A DNA stretch of 64,000 nucleotides, from the NCBI RefSeq assembly GCF_020382885.2, contig NC_058507.1, positions 3,299,715 through 3,363,714 on the forward strand, given 5' to 3'. The notes beneath the pieces were generated by a model. It saw only the letters and a program-made list of their open reading frames with translations, had not been told where the DNA came from and ran no database searches. The translations under genes and the position numbers were made by a program. Numbering within the stretch: position 1 is the first letter of the stretch; every line of letters starts with the position of its first letter. The DNA comes from Scatophagus argus. Lineage: Eukaryota > Chordata > Actinopteri > Scatophagidae. Below are positions 1 through 12,883 of the stretch, in pieces.

Positions 1-780
1 CACCCAGTTGCTCAGTAAAGTTAGGTGGGAAGCACAATTCTCAAGGTGACCTTTGAGGGCAGGAACTGAGGCGCTAACTGAATTCGACTACCTTCCTGCA
101 AGAAACAACAAGAAGTCAGAGTCTCACTCCGGTTTGATTCTAGTTGTCAGAAGACAGTGGACACTGACAGACGACCAAACAGTGCAGGGTACTGATGGGG
201 GCGATTCAACGAGCGTTTGATTGGACACTCAATCTGAACGTTTGCATTTGTCTTATCTGGAAATGCGTTGCCGCCGCAGCATTAACATTGACACTAGTTC
301 AAACGGGTCATTAGCACAGACTCATTGGCAGCTACACTACAGATCAGCCAGACTGTCACATGGACAGAGGACACAGGTAAATGATAACACCACACTTGGG
401 TTAATTAACATCACAAGCTGCTCGCAAGAAAAACATCTCAGAGCTTCATTCTACAGCTGGTCTCTGCACTGCAATCACGGCTGTTAATGAGCTTCCTTCC
501 ACAAGATCTTACTTAACTTGGGCAAACAAAATCCAAAACGTCAATATCACAATTTCAATATCGAAGTTTTTCAGACATGCTTGCCAAAAAGCTGTCACAT
601 TATGTATTTTCTCACTGTAGTTCCCCTCCTGTGTAGCCCAGTATGAGCTCTGTGGTCCACAAAGTAAAAAGCACAAAGAAACTCTCTCCTGCTTCACACA
701 ACCATCAAAGTTTGGCCTAGAAATGATGCATTAGTTTAATCCCCTGACCCTTGTGGTTTTGTGTGATAATCGAGCAAAGT
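1..780. other. no gene seen
   Basis: Ordinary AT-leaning noncoding sequence. The longest open frames (about 60-90 codons) have no recognisable domain and no paired splice sites. I see nothing that supports a gene here. Confidence 0.5.
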
Positions 781-845
781 TGGGGGAAGTACTCAGAAAA
801 AGGTTTTACAAAAGTACAAAAGCATTATCGATGCCAATGTTATGT
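781..845 (+). repeat. relic of a teleost interspersed repeat (AGTACTC-rich family)
   Basis: The segment carries the pattern GGGGGAAGTACTCAG followed by TTTTAC and AAAGTACAAAAGCA. It resembles the terminal part of a common teleost element whose copies read 'gaagtactcagatcttttac'. Two further pieces of the same family are seen at 5,851-5,955 and 11,955-12,165. The family is recognised from memory; no repeat library was searched. Confidence 0.5.
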
Positions 846-859
846 TTGATAAAAATGAA

Positions 860-1070
860 GCTACAGCTAGCTGGTGAGTAGCTTAGCAGGGGCAGATCCA
901 CAAGTCGTTTTCCCCATTAGCCACCTTAATGCTAGGTGGCTAAGCTAATTGCCTAATTCCTTGTAGCTTCACATTTATCTTGCAGACATGAGAGTGGTCG
1001 GTCTTCTCATCGGACTCTAAGCAAGATGAAGCCCATTTCTCAAATTGAGAGCCATTCCTTAAAATATTTT
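860..1070 (-). repeat. relic of the teleost 'TTAGCTTAGCATAAAGACTGG' type repeat, reverse orientation
   Basis: Read on the reverse strand, the block contains pieces in the order seen in this abundant fish repeat: the CATTCC/AAAGGAAT end, GATGAGAAGA, CCACTCTCATG, AATATGAAGCTACA and TTAGCTTAGC. Other pieces lie at 8,583-8,690, 9,030-9,121, 53,374-53,475 and 62,889-63,000. It is heavily diverged, so it is an old insertion. Confidence 0.55.
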
Positions 1071-1563
1071 CCCAAAGTTTTGCCTCAGCAGGCTGTTTCT
1101 GGTTTCCTGCCAGCCCACTTTTCAGATAAGAGGATTTTCAAGATAAGCTTTTGCAAACTGAGCTGTTGCAGATATGTTGCCAAAACATTGTGTTTCTAGT
1201 AAACCACAGGAGGACTTGGGCCACCACCACAAAGCTGACTGCATCCAATGTAACATGATCTTTTATAAGGTCTTCTGGTCTCGTGCTGGTTTTCATTTAC
1301 TTTGCACAAGCATGCAAATGAGAAAGAGTGAGGATGATTATTGAATGACTGGGTAACTTCCTCATCTTCACCATCAAGACAGATGAAAAAACATACTTTA
1401 TGAATCTGAAAACCCATACAGGACATGTTGTGGATGCTCTGAAACTGCATCAACACATCTGTGAGTTTAATATGTAACCACACAGACTTTTCCTCCTCTC
1501 CAGGACTGCAGCACGTATGCATGGAGACGGTCAGGCAGCCACTGCTTCCCCCATTCATCCACA

Positions 1564-1840
1564 CTATTGTTCCCTCTTATTGTCTTCACTAGTGTCAATG
1601 CACAGTCTCCCTCGGGATGGGTCAGCCCTCCACCTCCACACACACGCAGTAGATAACCTAACCACCCGTGTTGTATTCTTCTCTCTCTGAAATGAAACCT
1701 CATTAGATTTCCTTGTGTGAAGATCTTCCTCCTCCTCCTCCTCCTCTAACAGGCTGGCGGAGGGGTCGGTCTCCGCTACAGGTGCTGCTGATGGCGACTC
1801 TCCAGCGAGCGTTTCCAGGATTGAATTTAGCTCCAGCAGT
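1564..1840 (-). other. possible coding exon (unproven), acidic open frame
   Basis: On the - strand a good-looking acceptor (ACACTTGCCCCCCAG, ending next to 1,840) opens a frame that runs to a TAG at 1,564. It reads LLELNSILETLAGESPSAAP, then a serine/alanine stretch and a run of seven glutamates encoded by GAG repeats. The composition is protein-like and GC-rich. However, I recognise no family, find no convincing partner exon, and the glutamate run is simply the TCC/GGA microsatellite. An overlapping + strand frame (about 93 codons from 1,752) is equally open. It could be the 5' part of a gene running off the left edge, a noncoding RNA exon, or chance. Confidence 0.15.
1726..1746 (+). repeat. 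(TCC)n microsatellite
   Basis: About seven TCC units. It creates the poly-glutamate run in the reverse-strand open frame described for 1,564-1,840. Confidence 0.85.
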
Positions 1841-1846
1841 CTGGGG

Positions 1847-2964
1847 GGCAAGTGTCAGCTCTCTGTGGTCCTCCTCGGACGGAGCCGTCTCCGGCCTCGG
1901 TGCTGGGGCGAGCTCCTCAGCCTCTCTACAGAGCTCATAACTGCTCGGGCTGCTTTATCTGAATGTGTCTCCCTTCTCCACTTTCGAGAAAGCCGACTTC
2001 TAGGCCTGTCTGACCACAGACCTTTTAAATGAAAAGAAACACACATACATCCTGATATTTTTATGCATAATAACCCCGTGTAAGTATCAAATCATTTATA
2101 ACCATCGTTTGTTTGTAAAAGTAATGTTGTTTGTCATGAAAAATTAAATACATTAAACACATGTGTATATTTAAATATTATCACTTACCTTCGCTGACAC
2201 TAGGAAGCACATTTTCTTTATTGTTTAGATTTTCAACACGTCCGGTGCCTGGTAGAAAACACCTTTAAGAATATCACAGAATTCTATTTACTAAGAAAAT
2301 AAACACAGGAAATAGTAGAAAATCACGCAGTGTGTAAGATAAATCAGCCACTCACCCTGGTAACAAGTGCTCAAAGTACCGAGGTCAAACTAGAAGAGTA
2401 GAAACGTGGTAAATAGCGGGAAAGGCGCCAGATTCACTCCGGTGTTTGAATGGTTAAAGTAACTTGTTTGCCGCTATATAATCACAAACGGGACAATGTT
2501 AAATTACGGAAGAGAGGGGTATGAGGGTGTGTGTGTGTTTATTGTGTGTCTTTTACCAAATTGGTGTCTATGAGTGGTAAATGAGTGCTATAAAATCATT
2601 ATTCTTCTAAACTTTATCTCCAAAGCGTTACAAACCAAAAGAGAGCATTTGTATAAACATTCTCACAGATCTAACCTGTTATAAACACCAAATGCATAAA
2701 CATTAAAACAGCCAAGCGTGTGTGTGTTATACACTACCCCCACACACACCTCAGGGCTCAGGTCGAGGAGGAAGGAGCACACATCTGCTCGTGGAGGAGG
2801 CCCGGCAGCCGACAGATGGACGACGACACAGAGGGAGAAGACTCGAGCCTCTGGCCAGGAATTCTGGAGGGAAAGACAGACAAAAGACAAGGAGGGGACG
2901 GAGACGGGAGGCTGGAGGCTGTGGTGGATGCATGCGGGGGTCAAAGAAAGGCAGAAGAAGGAAA
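1847..2964. other. noncoding stretch, no gene seen
   Basis: GC-rich up to about 2,000, then AT-rich. A short upstream frame on the - strand (ATG at 1,937-1,939, MSSVERLRSS...) ends after 27 codons and has no usable donor that I can defend. Nothing else is supported. Confidence 0.4.
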
Positions 2965-2996
2965 AGGAGGAGGAGGAGGAGGAGGAGGAGGAGGAG
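2965..2996 (+). repeat. (GGA)n microsatellite
   Basis: About ten GGA units on a purine-rich background. All three + strand frames across it are open only because of this repeat, giving poly-R, poly-E and poly-G. Confidence 0.9.
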
Positions 2997-4751
2997 AGGG
3001 TTTACAGAGTGCAGTGACCTGATCTTGGCAAGGCCTTTTGAAGATATTTTAATAAGATATGGTGAAGATTCAGAAGCATCGAAGCTCTACAGCCACTTTC
3101 ACCAAGCTGTGTCCGAGTATCTAAATTAAATCATGATTTTGACCACTTTAATAAATGAATAAATCTAACTTGGTCTGATTTAATGAAAATGCAAATTTGT
3201 ACATAAACCTCATGTTTTTATTCAATCATTACATATAAGGTTAAGAGGAATTTCTACATAGTTCTAAATAGTAAATGGTAAATTATATTGGAATAACAAT
3301 GTCAACTCATTTTCTAAGAACAATAAAAACGATGAAACAGTAAAATACAGATATGAACATAAACACAGCACGACTGTATGCTGTGGACAATTTCACAGAA
3401 GCCGAAACGTGTTGAAACGTGCAGATACAAGCAGAATGGAAACCCAGAACAGGCAGATGTCACGTTAAATTTGTCTTGTGTGATTTTGGCCACATAAACA
3501 AAGCTGATCTGACTTTTATTCAGAGACCTGATCCACTCAGGAGCGACGATATCAGGGCGTCCACTCATTAAGCCCTACAGGTCGCCTCAGTGGTCGAGTC
3601 GTTGGCGAGAAGGTGTCCCCACTTCAAAGACGCCAACACCTCGTCTCTCTTCAGATGGACATGTGTATGTGGAGGTGTTGAAGGGTTGAGGAGTGTTTGT
3701 CTGTTGATTCCTGCGCCAGCCTGAGAAGGAGAAGGAAAGCCTGACCCTCGCGGTGAGAACTCGACCGTTTAGAGCCTTTAATCAGCTGATCTGAATCTGT
3801 GCAGCCTGTGTGGGCCCCAAACACTTGGTCCAGGATCACCGAACGTTCAAGTCAAACATTTCACAGAGAGGGAGACGTGTGTAATGTGATTACTTTACCA
3901 TCTCGAGTTTTAATATATTTTTATGGTACATTTTTGCATAAAACAACAATCCCCACCACCCCATGTGGGTGAGAAGTTAACACCTGTAATTAAGCAGTTA
4001 TGAGCAACACCTTATTATGTAACTGTAAGCAAACACAAGGGCATTTTTAAGTGTTTATGTACTTTTAAGTATTTGTTAGCAATAGTACAGTACTTAGTGA
4101 ATGATGGATACCACAGTAGCCTAATTATATCTACTGCTATGTGAATGATGGAGACGGAGAAAGTGTGTGTTATAAAGCATTTGTTTGTACAAATCAGTCA
4201 GAGGCGGGTTTATAACTATTGATCACTGGCCCGTCACGCTGATGTTCATTCTGTACATTATCGTCTAACAATTTTACTTATGTTTCTGGTGTGATGTTCA
4301 ACTCTATGTAAGTCAAATCTAATCTAATCTTTAATTTGAGTGGGTTAAAGTGAAAATGTTTTGGTGTAAGATAAGTTTTAATGTGCAAAGACACAGTGAT
4401 GGAACAGTTTGTTTTGGCCAAAGTGACAAAAAGATGCATTTTATCTTCATACGAATTATCTAACAATTTAAGTAACTAATTACTAAAAAAATTAATTGAG
4501 AGAAACTTTTTGCCTGCTTGCCTGAAAGACAATTAAACATATATATTTCCCCCATGTAATAGTTCATGTTTGGTCTTCAGGGATGTGCTTGAACGTCTCA
4601 CACTCGGATGTTGAATCGCTTTCACTCTATTAAAGGACAACCTGCCTGCTTTTCTTATGGAAATGGATTCTGTGTCTGATGAACTAATAGAAAAGACTGA
4701 CTTCCTGTTCAGAAATAAGCCCCTTTGTATGACTGCCAATAAGAGTGAGGG

Positions 4752-4796
<45 letters not shown>

Positions 4797-5850
4797 ATAC
4801 ATCTTGAATATTGCATGGAAAGCAGTTGGCAGCAGTTGGGCTGCCCATCTGCCAGCACTGGGGCCTCAGCTGAAAGGGGATCAGACAGAGAATTATTAAT
4901 CATGGATGAGGTCAGGGATTAAAAGTTAATAAGTTCAACAAGTATCAAAGGTAACGTTATTAAATGTTCATAAGCTCGACCGTTAGCAGCACTCTTTGTT
5001 AATGCTGGATTAATTGGCTGTGATGTCATTCTTTACCTGCAGGGGTTAAACATCCCGTTCAGCGGGCATTCGGGCAGGATTTTATACTCTGCAGTCAATT
5101 TGTTAAAAAAGTCCCACAGCGGAGCGTCTGAGGTCAGAGGACGTTTCCTGTGGGCCTTCAGACTGATCTCATTAACTGAATTAGTTACCATTAAAATATG
5201 GTCTCATCACTATGTATTTCACAGCAAGACCCCAGGACACCCACTGCCTCAAATACCACTTCACCTCATGGTCCTCTGAGCACCTTCAGATGAGATGGAC
5301 AACTGTGATGCCTGAAGGTAAAATAATGTCAAAATCATCCTCAAACACCTTTTACTTTTTACTTATAATGTGTAACTGGTGTGCACTCAGTGCTATTAAT
5401 TACAGCTGTCATTGAAAGTGAAGTTAATAAATTAATTCACACCAAAAAAATCAGTGAATTTGTGAAACAACGACATTCGCAATGCGAAGCCTGAGCACAA
5501 TCCACACACGTGATAACCAGTGTGTGACAGCAGCTGCAACAGAGAGACAACTGGTTTAGTTGTAGCATAATGCCGCCTGCTGGTAATCTGTGGGACTGTG
5601 GGTTGGGTACAATGAAAGATTGGACTACAACAAATCCAGGACTACAAAAATGGTGGCAAATGCTTTTTTTTTTTTTTGTCTTCACTAAAGGGGATACAAA
5701 CCCTGATCATGAACTGAAGGAAATTCTGGTGAAAGATTTAGGTTCTTTTTTCTTTTTTTTTAAAAATAATTTATTTTTATTATAAAGTTATTTGACCAGC
5801 AGTGGAGTCCCATCAGCACAAGGTGACAAAACATTACAGCAAGAGCAGTG
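2997..5850. other. noncoding stretch with one GT microsatellite
   Basis: No splice-compatible coding sequence is visible on either strand. It contains the GT tract at 4,756-4,793 and T-rich runs near 5,660 and 5,750. The rest is unremarkable AT-rich DNA. Confidence 0.45.
4756..4793 (+). repeat. (GT)n microsatellite, about 19 units
   Basis: Uninterrupted GT dinucleotides. They produce spurious Cys-Val and Thr-His open frames on the two strands. Confidence 0.95.
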
Positions 5851-5955
5851 GAATATAATGAAGTACATTTACTGAGTGCTGTCGGCCTACTTAAGTACAA
5901 TTTTACCATACTTTTATCAGGTGCTACTACACTCTGCTACTTCTCAGAGATAAAA
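5851..5955 (+). repeat. relic of the teleost AGTACA-rich interspersed repeat
   Basis: It contains AATGAAGTACATTTACT, TTAAGTACAATTTTA and TGCTACT...CTACTTCTCAGA in the order typical of a common fish element ('aagtacatttactcaagtactg...cttaagtacaattttg'). Same family as 781-845 and 11,955-12,165. Confidence 0.6.
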
Positions 5956-8582
5956 GAATAAGTTGTCTCTTTTTCATTTTGGAGTGAACAGTTCCTTTAA
6001 GGAGTGAAGTATGGCAATACGGAACTAGAAAGGTATTGTACAAACTTGATTTAGGAACGAACTGATGACACGTGGGACAAAAAAACAAACAAATTTAAAA
6101 ATTGAAAGGGTGCGTCTTACTGCAGTTCTACATAGTGACCACAAGGGGGTAGTGTCGGTGCTTCTCCTACCTGTTGACACCTGGCTGCTCCTTTTCTCCT
6201 TCCCTTTTATTTCCTTTGCAATTTTTAAAACATGAAAAGGGACATACAAATATATTTTTTTTTTCAGATAATCAATACAAAATAAAAACCAGCTAAAACA
6301 TCTCAGTATATCATTATGGATTAAGGTATTTAATCTTACAATTGAAACTCCTTGATTCTTGATTGATTCTTGATTTAAAACACATGAATGTATCACTAAT
6401 TATAATCCAATAATACATTCAGAAATGGACCATTCTATTTAAGGAGTACTTATACCTTTAGTATGTTTTGTATACCTGAATGTGTACTTTAATGTGATTT
6501 TGAATGCAGGATCTTATTGCAGCAGACGTTGCAGGACATTTATTGCTGCTGAATGAAGATGCATTTTGAGCTCTTGCTGGTTCGGTTTGTCCCTCTCTTG
6601 TCCACCAGATGTCAGCAGATGTTCAGCAGAACTGGTGTGTGTGTGTGTGTGTGTGGTCAGTCCTGCTCTTGTGAAAGCACTAAATTAGCTGCAGTGTCCC
6701 TCACTCTTTGCATAAGTTAAAAGACAGGGAAGTGAGGTGCATCGTGCCTTTAGGTGGGCTGTCTGCGCTCATTATTGCTCCCAACGCTCAGCCTCCACGC
6801 CGCAGTCCACACATCTGTCTTTGTTTGGCGTTTCTCCACGGAAACAGAAGCTTTGATCTGCTGTAGGAGGCTCTGATTGTCTTCTGTTAGGCTCAGAGTT
6901 ACACGGACCGACACAATGGACTAACGAGACGAGGTGGGACGACTGTAAAGCTGAAGCTGCATCACTGGAGCGGAGTGAACACCAAAGCACAGGCTTCGCT
7001 CTCTGGGGTGCATACAGGGAAAACATCCACTGACTGCTTACATCATTTGTTCTCTGAAACTTTTGACCACTGAAACAAACCTTCACCTCAACCAAAGAGC
7101 TTTTATGGCTCATTTTCTCTGAACATCAATCCAGGCAGCGAGTGAATCTGCTTTCTGAACAAAGTTGTTGCTGCACAGACAGGGAAGGGAAGTCAGAAAG
7201 CACTGCAACATCGTGGCAAGAAATATTCACAGTATGACCACACTAATCTTATAAAACACTGGAGGTTTTCTGTGTGAGTTTTTTTTTTTATTTTAAATTA
7301 AACTCACAAAACTCCTTTTCATTTTTCTTCTATCCCAGTCAAACCTGACTCTCGTACTAATCGTAGACGACACTGTAGACAGGACCAGAGAGAAGCCTGT
7401 TCTCACCGCCTTCAGGTGGCATCAGTAGCTCATGAGAGGGCTGACGGTGCTGCCTGAAGCCGGAGCTCACGTTTACATCATAACACATGTTACAACACAC
7501 AAGCAGATTCACCTTCTGTCCTTTCCTACGAGTGCGAGAGTCCACATTCACTCCCACCGCTGACGACTGCAGATTCTTCCTCCGCCTGCAGGGGTCTTTA
7601 AAGACAACGTGAAGGACAATCACAGTGTATGAATGTAAAATGTAAATGTAAAACTTTCTGCTTTAGACTGACACTCTTTAAACTTCATTCTCCAGTTCTG
7701 GCTGAAAGCTGCCGTTTAATCGCCACCACAAACCGGGCTGAAGCTGAGAGCCACAGTCTGGTTGAATACGCAGGTTTGTCATCATTTTCCAATAAAAGGC
7801 CTGAGGGGGTGTGGTGTGTGTGGGGGGTCGAGGAAGTGTGGCAGTAATATAAGCAAACAGAGAATGTGAGGAGAGGAAATGGCCTGTCCTAATAATCACA
7901 GCCCAGGAGCAGCAGTGCATTCAGCTCGCAGCGCCGGGGTGCTCGACTGCTCTCAGCCTCCTTTCAATGCGCCAAAGCCCTGCAAGCAGCGCTTTATGGA
8001 CAAGCCCTGACACCCACAGGAAGTGTAAACAGAGGTCAAGTGTTAAAGTCCAACCCGCCAATTCTCACCTCCATTAAAGAGGGGGGTCACCGCAGAGCCC
8101 TCAAAGCACCTGGGAAGGGGCCCCTTTAAAACACTGCACTGACTGGTTTCATAAAGCAGCCTTACAAATCAGCAAAGATGTGAAATGTCCTTTAGATCGA
8201 ATGTATTCATCAAGAAACCGACAGCCGTGTCGTCTGCACTACAGTTTCAGTTTAACATGAGATATTTACCATGTGAGAGTGTGAAAAACTGATTAATGAT
8301 TAATGAAATCACTTTTAAGTTACCAGCTGATCCGGTTTTTATTACTGACTGAGTTTTTACTTCAAGTAAAAATGCAGGATGAACAGAAGGTTTAGACCCA
8401 AAACATTAACTTGGGACAATCCTCAGCTATCCTGGTCATGGTTATCCACGTAGAGCTGAGGAAAAATCTGTGACCGAGCACAATGGCTTTTACTCAACAC
8501 TACGTTCTTTCTTTTACTCAACACTACGAGGACAAGCCATTCATTTGAGACATATGCTCATAATCAGAAACGTTTTCTTTCT
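5956..8582. other. noncoding stretch; GC-richer block at 7,855-8,160
   Basis: No coding exon is recognised. A short GT tract lies at 6,634-6,655. The block at about 7,855-8,160 is richer in GC and more complex than its surroundings and might be a conserved noncoding element, but nothing in the sequence proves it. Confidence 0.35.
6634..6655 (+). repeat. (GT)n microsatellite, about 11 units
   Basis: Short uninterrupted GT run. Confidence 0.9.
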
Positions 8583-8690
8583 GCATGATTAAACGAGAGG
8601 AGAGATACAGCTCTCTTATCTGTGGGGTTAATATGAAGGTACAGCCAGCAGCTGCTTAGCTCAGCATAACACAGGAGGTTAATCCAGAGT
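8583..8690 (+). repeat. relic of the 'TTAGCTTAGCATAA' teleost repeat, forward orientation
   Basis: It reads TTAATATGAAGGTACAGCCAG followed by CAGCTGCTTAGCTCAGCATAA, matching the middle of the same fish repeat that is inverted at 860-1,070. Diverged copy. Confidence 0.6.
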
Positions 8691-9029
8691 CCACAATCAA
8701 CTCAAACCTTCACACAGACTTTCTTCTTCGCATCCACAGCGTTCTGTTGGGTTTCAGCTCACGGTGGAGTCAAAGGAAACGGGCCAGCTGATAAACTGAC
8801 TAAAAGAAGTGCAGGGACTGTGAGCATCCAGCGCACCTGCTGTCAGGGTTCACAAAGTGGAACGCAGATCAGAGGGTGTGGTGACGCTTTCGGCCAGTCA
8901 CATCGCTCTGAAACAGCCAATCACAGTGACGTATGATGAACAGAGATCAACCAATGACAACTGAAGCAGATTCTGTTCTCTTGATGGTGTAGCTCTGAGA
9001 AGCCATTCGTATCATATAATATATTTTAT

Positions 9030-9121
9030 CAGGCACACAAGAGTGGTGTCTAACTCCTCATCTAACTCTCAGCAAAAAGGCAAATAAGAATATTACCACA
9101 AATGCTGAACTAATCCTTTAA
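9030..9121 (-). repeat. relic of the same teleost repeat, reverse orientation
   Basis: It shows GAGTGGTGTCTAACTCCTCATC, TAACTCTCAGCAAAAAGGCAAATAAG and AACTAATCCTTTAA, which is the reverse complement of the element's left end (AAAGGAATAGTTCGACATTTTGGG in better-preserved copies, as I recall). It lies only about 340 bp from the forward piece at 8,583-8,690. Confidence 0.6.
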
Positions 9122-9329
9122 CAGCCCACTTGGGCATTGCAGCATTTCATCACTAAACCAGCTTGTTTTTTGTTCATTCGTGTGCTTCGTACTGACGTAC
9201 ACGAGAATCGCACGTAAGAACAGATGTCACTTTTTTTCTTGGTTACACTGCAGTCAAAACACAGACAACAACAGACTAAAGGAACCTTTTGGTTCACTGA
9301 AATGTTAGCTCCTCTCACTAAAAGTCAAC

Positions 9330-9560
9330 GCGCTAACATGCTGATGCTAGCTGGCCTAATCTTTACAGTGTTCACCACCTTAGATTAGCGCGGTAGCATG
9401 CTAACATTCGCTAATGAGTACTGAATGCTGAGCACAGGGTGGAGTAAGGACGGTGGGAATGTCAATGGCTTTGCAGGTATTTGGTCATGAAAAATCCATT
9501 TATTGACCTGATTACAGCACTAAATGATAAGAGATCATCAAATTAACCAAACCAAATAAC
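9330..9560 (+). repeat. relic of a teleost 'GCTAACATGCTAA' type repeat
   Basis: It has GCTAACATGCTGATGCTAGC, TAGCATGCTAACATTCGCTAA, then GGTGGGAATGTCAATGGCTTTG and CAGGTATTTGGTCATGAAA. This order is typical of a widespread fish repeat. Recognition is from memory. Confidence 0.6.
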
Positions 9561-11954
9561 TGTGAACATATTTCAGTTCGGACCAAAGTGATGCACCGTG
9601 TGACGGACCAACTTAGCCTATCAGATTACGTGTTCGGTCTCCCTGCCTGCACTACACTGATTTTACAGAATTACTCTATAAAAACTGCCAACATGACAAA
9701 TAAAATTTATTATGATGGCAAAACAATCTGGCTGACTTAATTTCCTCCATAAACCAGGTCTTATTGCAGGCGTCGTGGCCTGTGTGGAGTGTCAGACAGG
9801 TCGAATACACACATCCTCCATTCCCAGGACGGGACCATCACATCAGCCAACAGAAACCGTTCAGGGAGAAGGTTAATCCCTCATTAAGTTGGTAATGACA
9901 TGGACGGTCATTTCTGCAAGTGGATGGAGGACTTTCTGGCCTAAATGGCCACCATTAGCCCAGAGGAGAGCAGCTCGTACAGTAGCACTTCACAGCACTG
10001 GTGTCGATGCTAATGGTTGCTTAGCCCGGAGGACCAAGCTGCGGCGAGCGAAGGTCCTCCCTTCTGCCACACATGCAAACGAAAAACACACAGAATTTGC
10101 AAAAGAGGCCGAATCAATGGTGGAATTAGTCAGTTCATTTCACATTTAACCATTTAGCTGATTGTGTGTTAATTTAGCCTGTTTTACAGAAAGAGAGCAG
10201 GGCTGAAAGGTTTTGGTGACAGGACAGGACAGAAGACTCGGAGAGGGACACAAATTCTCTCTTAGTTTCAAGCTGGGGTCCCATAGGGTGAAATTATTCA
10301 TAGCACACAAAAATCTGGTCCTACAAACTGCTTACTGTTACAGAGGAGTGAAAGCTCAGCTCTGAAAGGAGCTGCAGATTCAACCTGGATTCAAGTCAAA
10401 AATGAGGACTTTCAAGAAGTTCCAGAAGAACGTAAATGAAATGACACCAAAGCCCAGTCAGTTGTTAACTGCATTAAAAGATGTTGATCTCAGCTAAAAT
10501 TAAATTAAAAGGAATGTTCATCCCAAAATCAAAGATACTATTTTTCCTCATACCTGTAGTATTATTTCTCCATTTTGACTGTTTTGTTGAGGGTTGCAAA
10601 GTTTTGGAGATATTGGCTTAAAAGGGAAGGCCCTCTTCTATTCAAACCTCGAGAGTTTGCCGTGTTTTCTCTAAAGTTTTCTTAATTTGCTTGTGTTACG
10701 TCTGTCTGCGTGTTTTCCCGAGCTGCAGTTGGCCATGGCGGTTAATAGAGAGCCTTGCTCTGACAACATAAGTCACAAGAGCATTTTCACATTTAATTTC
10801 ACATCATTTATTTCTGAGATTTTTTTTAATGACTTGTGCATTTTTTAACATCCTGAGCAAAAAACTGTGAACCAAACTGGAAATATCTCACATAAATTCA
10901 TATGAAGCGAGTGTTTAAAGTTGGACTTTGGCAAACGTGTGTGCGTGTTCAGACGTGTTTTTAGACGTGTTGTCTTCCTCTTGCTGTACCACGATGGGCT
11001 TTCCAGACAGGAGGATCACTGATGAGTAACTGAGGTAAATCACAGTGAGAACTGATTGCATTTCATTTCATGTATGTTTTCTTAAATGGAAAACTCCAGC
11101 TTGTTTTATTCTTGTCTAAGTCGCTAGGAAAAGATGGCTTTTATTTCAACAATCTGCATTATTAATTTATTTGATCGAGGCACCGTTTTCCCTTTGCCAC
11201 GTGCTGTTTTCACCTGCACTCGAATCAAATATAAAACATCTTTGTGTGCTTTTCTTCAGAGGCTTCAGAGCAGGTGTTTCAGTTGTATCTTTACATCGTA
11301 TCAGCCCACTGCAGAGCCTGAATGTGTATTGGAGCCAGACGGAGCATACCTGGCCTTTTTACTGGACTCCCATTCATAGTCAAGGTGAGGCCCGAGGCCC
11401 AGCAAGGTCCCAGCAATCAGCCCTCGGCCGTGGCAGCGAGATGGCAGAGGCAGGTCGTTCCGGGTCGTTCTGTAAATGGCTTCATAAACTCATTAGCCAT
11501 GGATGTGCGTGGACAGGAAAGGCTGAGATTACAGTGCCTGTTAAATGTGTCGGGCAGGTGAGAAAACTATCCCCCTTTAACCTCAATAATAATAATGATG
11601 ACAGTGTTTCTCCATGCTTTTGTTTCATTCAATCACGTGTGAACTGAGCTGACAGGTGAGACAGAACCAACTCCCAGTCGCCGCCGTTTCTGTACATCTC
11701 ACTTCTCCGCCATAAGCTGGAGGAGGCAGGATTATTTGGAGCATCCATTGTTTGGAGATCCTCACTTTGATCTTTAAAACTCTTTAAAACTGCTATGTTA
11801 CTTTTTTTTAGAAGGATTGAAGGAATTAAAGCTCACAACTGCTGCATTTGCTCCGGACGGTGTTTTTTATTAGCAGAAAATAAATTTGAAGACGCTTTAC
11901 TTTGACATTAATCTCATGTATTTCCTGGGAAGCTTTTCCTAGAGATGATGCATA
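9561..11954. other. noncoding stretch; possible regulatory block near 11,370-11,570
   Basis: No supported gene. The block at 11,370-11,570 is more complex than its surroundings and includes AAACTCATTAGCCATGGATG, an ATTA core. It is a weak candidate for a conserved element. Confidence 0.3.
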
Positions 11955-12165
11955 ACTAACCTTTTATTTTCACTCCACTACATCGCAGAGGGGAATCACA
12001 TTCGTACTACCATACTAAAAACGTAAGGTCCATCCTGCATTACGAGTACTTTTACTGTGAAACTTTAAGCACTTTTTTCTCATGATAATTAAGTAAAATC
12101 TTGTATTTTTACAGTGAACTATTGTCACTTTTACTTAAATATATTTTTAAATACTGACTGACTGC
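11955..12165 (+). repeat. relic of the teleost AGTACTTTTACT-rich repeat
   Basis: It contains CACTCCACTACAT...CAGAGG, ATTACGAGTACTTTTACTGTG, TAAGTAAAATCTTGTATTTTTA and CAGTGAACTATTGTCACTTTTA in the order of the internal and 3' parts of the fish element also seen at 781-845 and 5,851-5,955. Confidence 0.65.
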
Positions 12166-12883
12166 ATCACACACTCCGCTAATGACAGACTGCTGATCCT
12201 GTTTTGTCTCATGCTTGCTTGTTAAAGTTATTATTGTGTATAACAGAATGACATTATTAAAGTTGAATTGTGTGCCTTTTATTTTATCTTTGCTTTAGCC
12301 AGAACTTTTAGCACGGAATAAAGTATGTGAACAGACAACTATAACTTGGTGTATTTGTACATGGTTGTGTAACTGTACTGTAAGCTGCTTCGGGTGAAGC
12401 CACGGCAGGATAAAAGGTGTGAAAATGAGCCACCTTTTTGCATGTAACCAACCACAGACAGAGAATGAATGAGCGCTGATGAGGAGTTTCAAGCTTTCGG
12501 CGGGAGCCTCGTTTGGGGAGGGCAGCCTGTAGAGCCATTAGAGAGCAGCCCTTCAGCTTCTTTCTCCTCTCAGGCCATGACTATGAAAAGAGGACAGTGT
12601 GTGACAATGGGCCGTGTATTCCTTGTCTGGCTCCAATACACAACGAGGACAGCACCACAGCAGCTCTGTCATTTCAGGACATTTCAGACATTTAAACCCT
12701 TATATCACTGGAGTAAGAAGAAGGTTCAGCCTTGGTGAATAGTGTCACCACTGATTATTGTTATTATCAGTGAACGTTAAGCCGATAATATGAGCTCAAG
12801 GTGCCTTCAAAGGTCTTTTCTCCAACCAACTTTTGTAAAAGATTTGTTTTTTCAGTTTTGACAAATTTAACCAACTGAAATCA

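Noticed and set aside
2722..3129. Open frame of 135 codons with a long arginine run
   Set aside because: Created by the GGA microsatellite; all three frames are open there and none has a domain or splice partner.
3579..3660. tRNA-like stretch (GCCTCAGTGGTCGAGTCGTT)
   Set aside because: It resembles a tRNA A-box region, but no matching B box, anticodon arm or acceptor pairing follows. At most a decayed SINE fragment.
6025..6396. 123-codon - strand open frame
   Set aside because: AT-rich, no recognisable motif and no conserved-looking splice sites.
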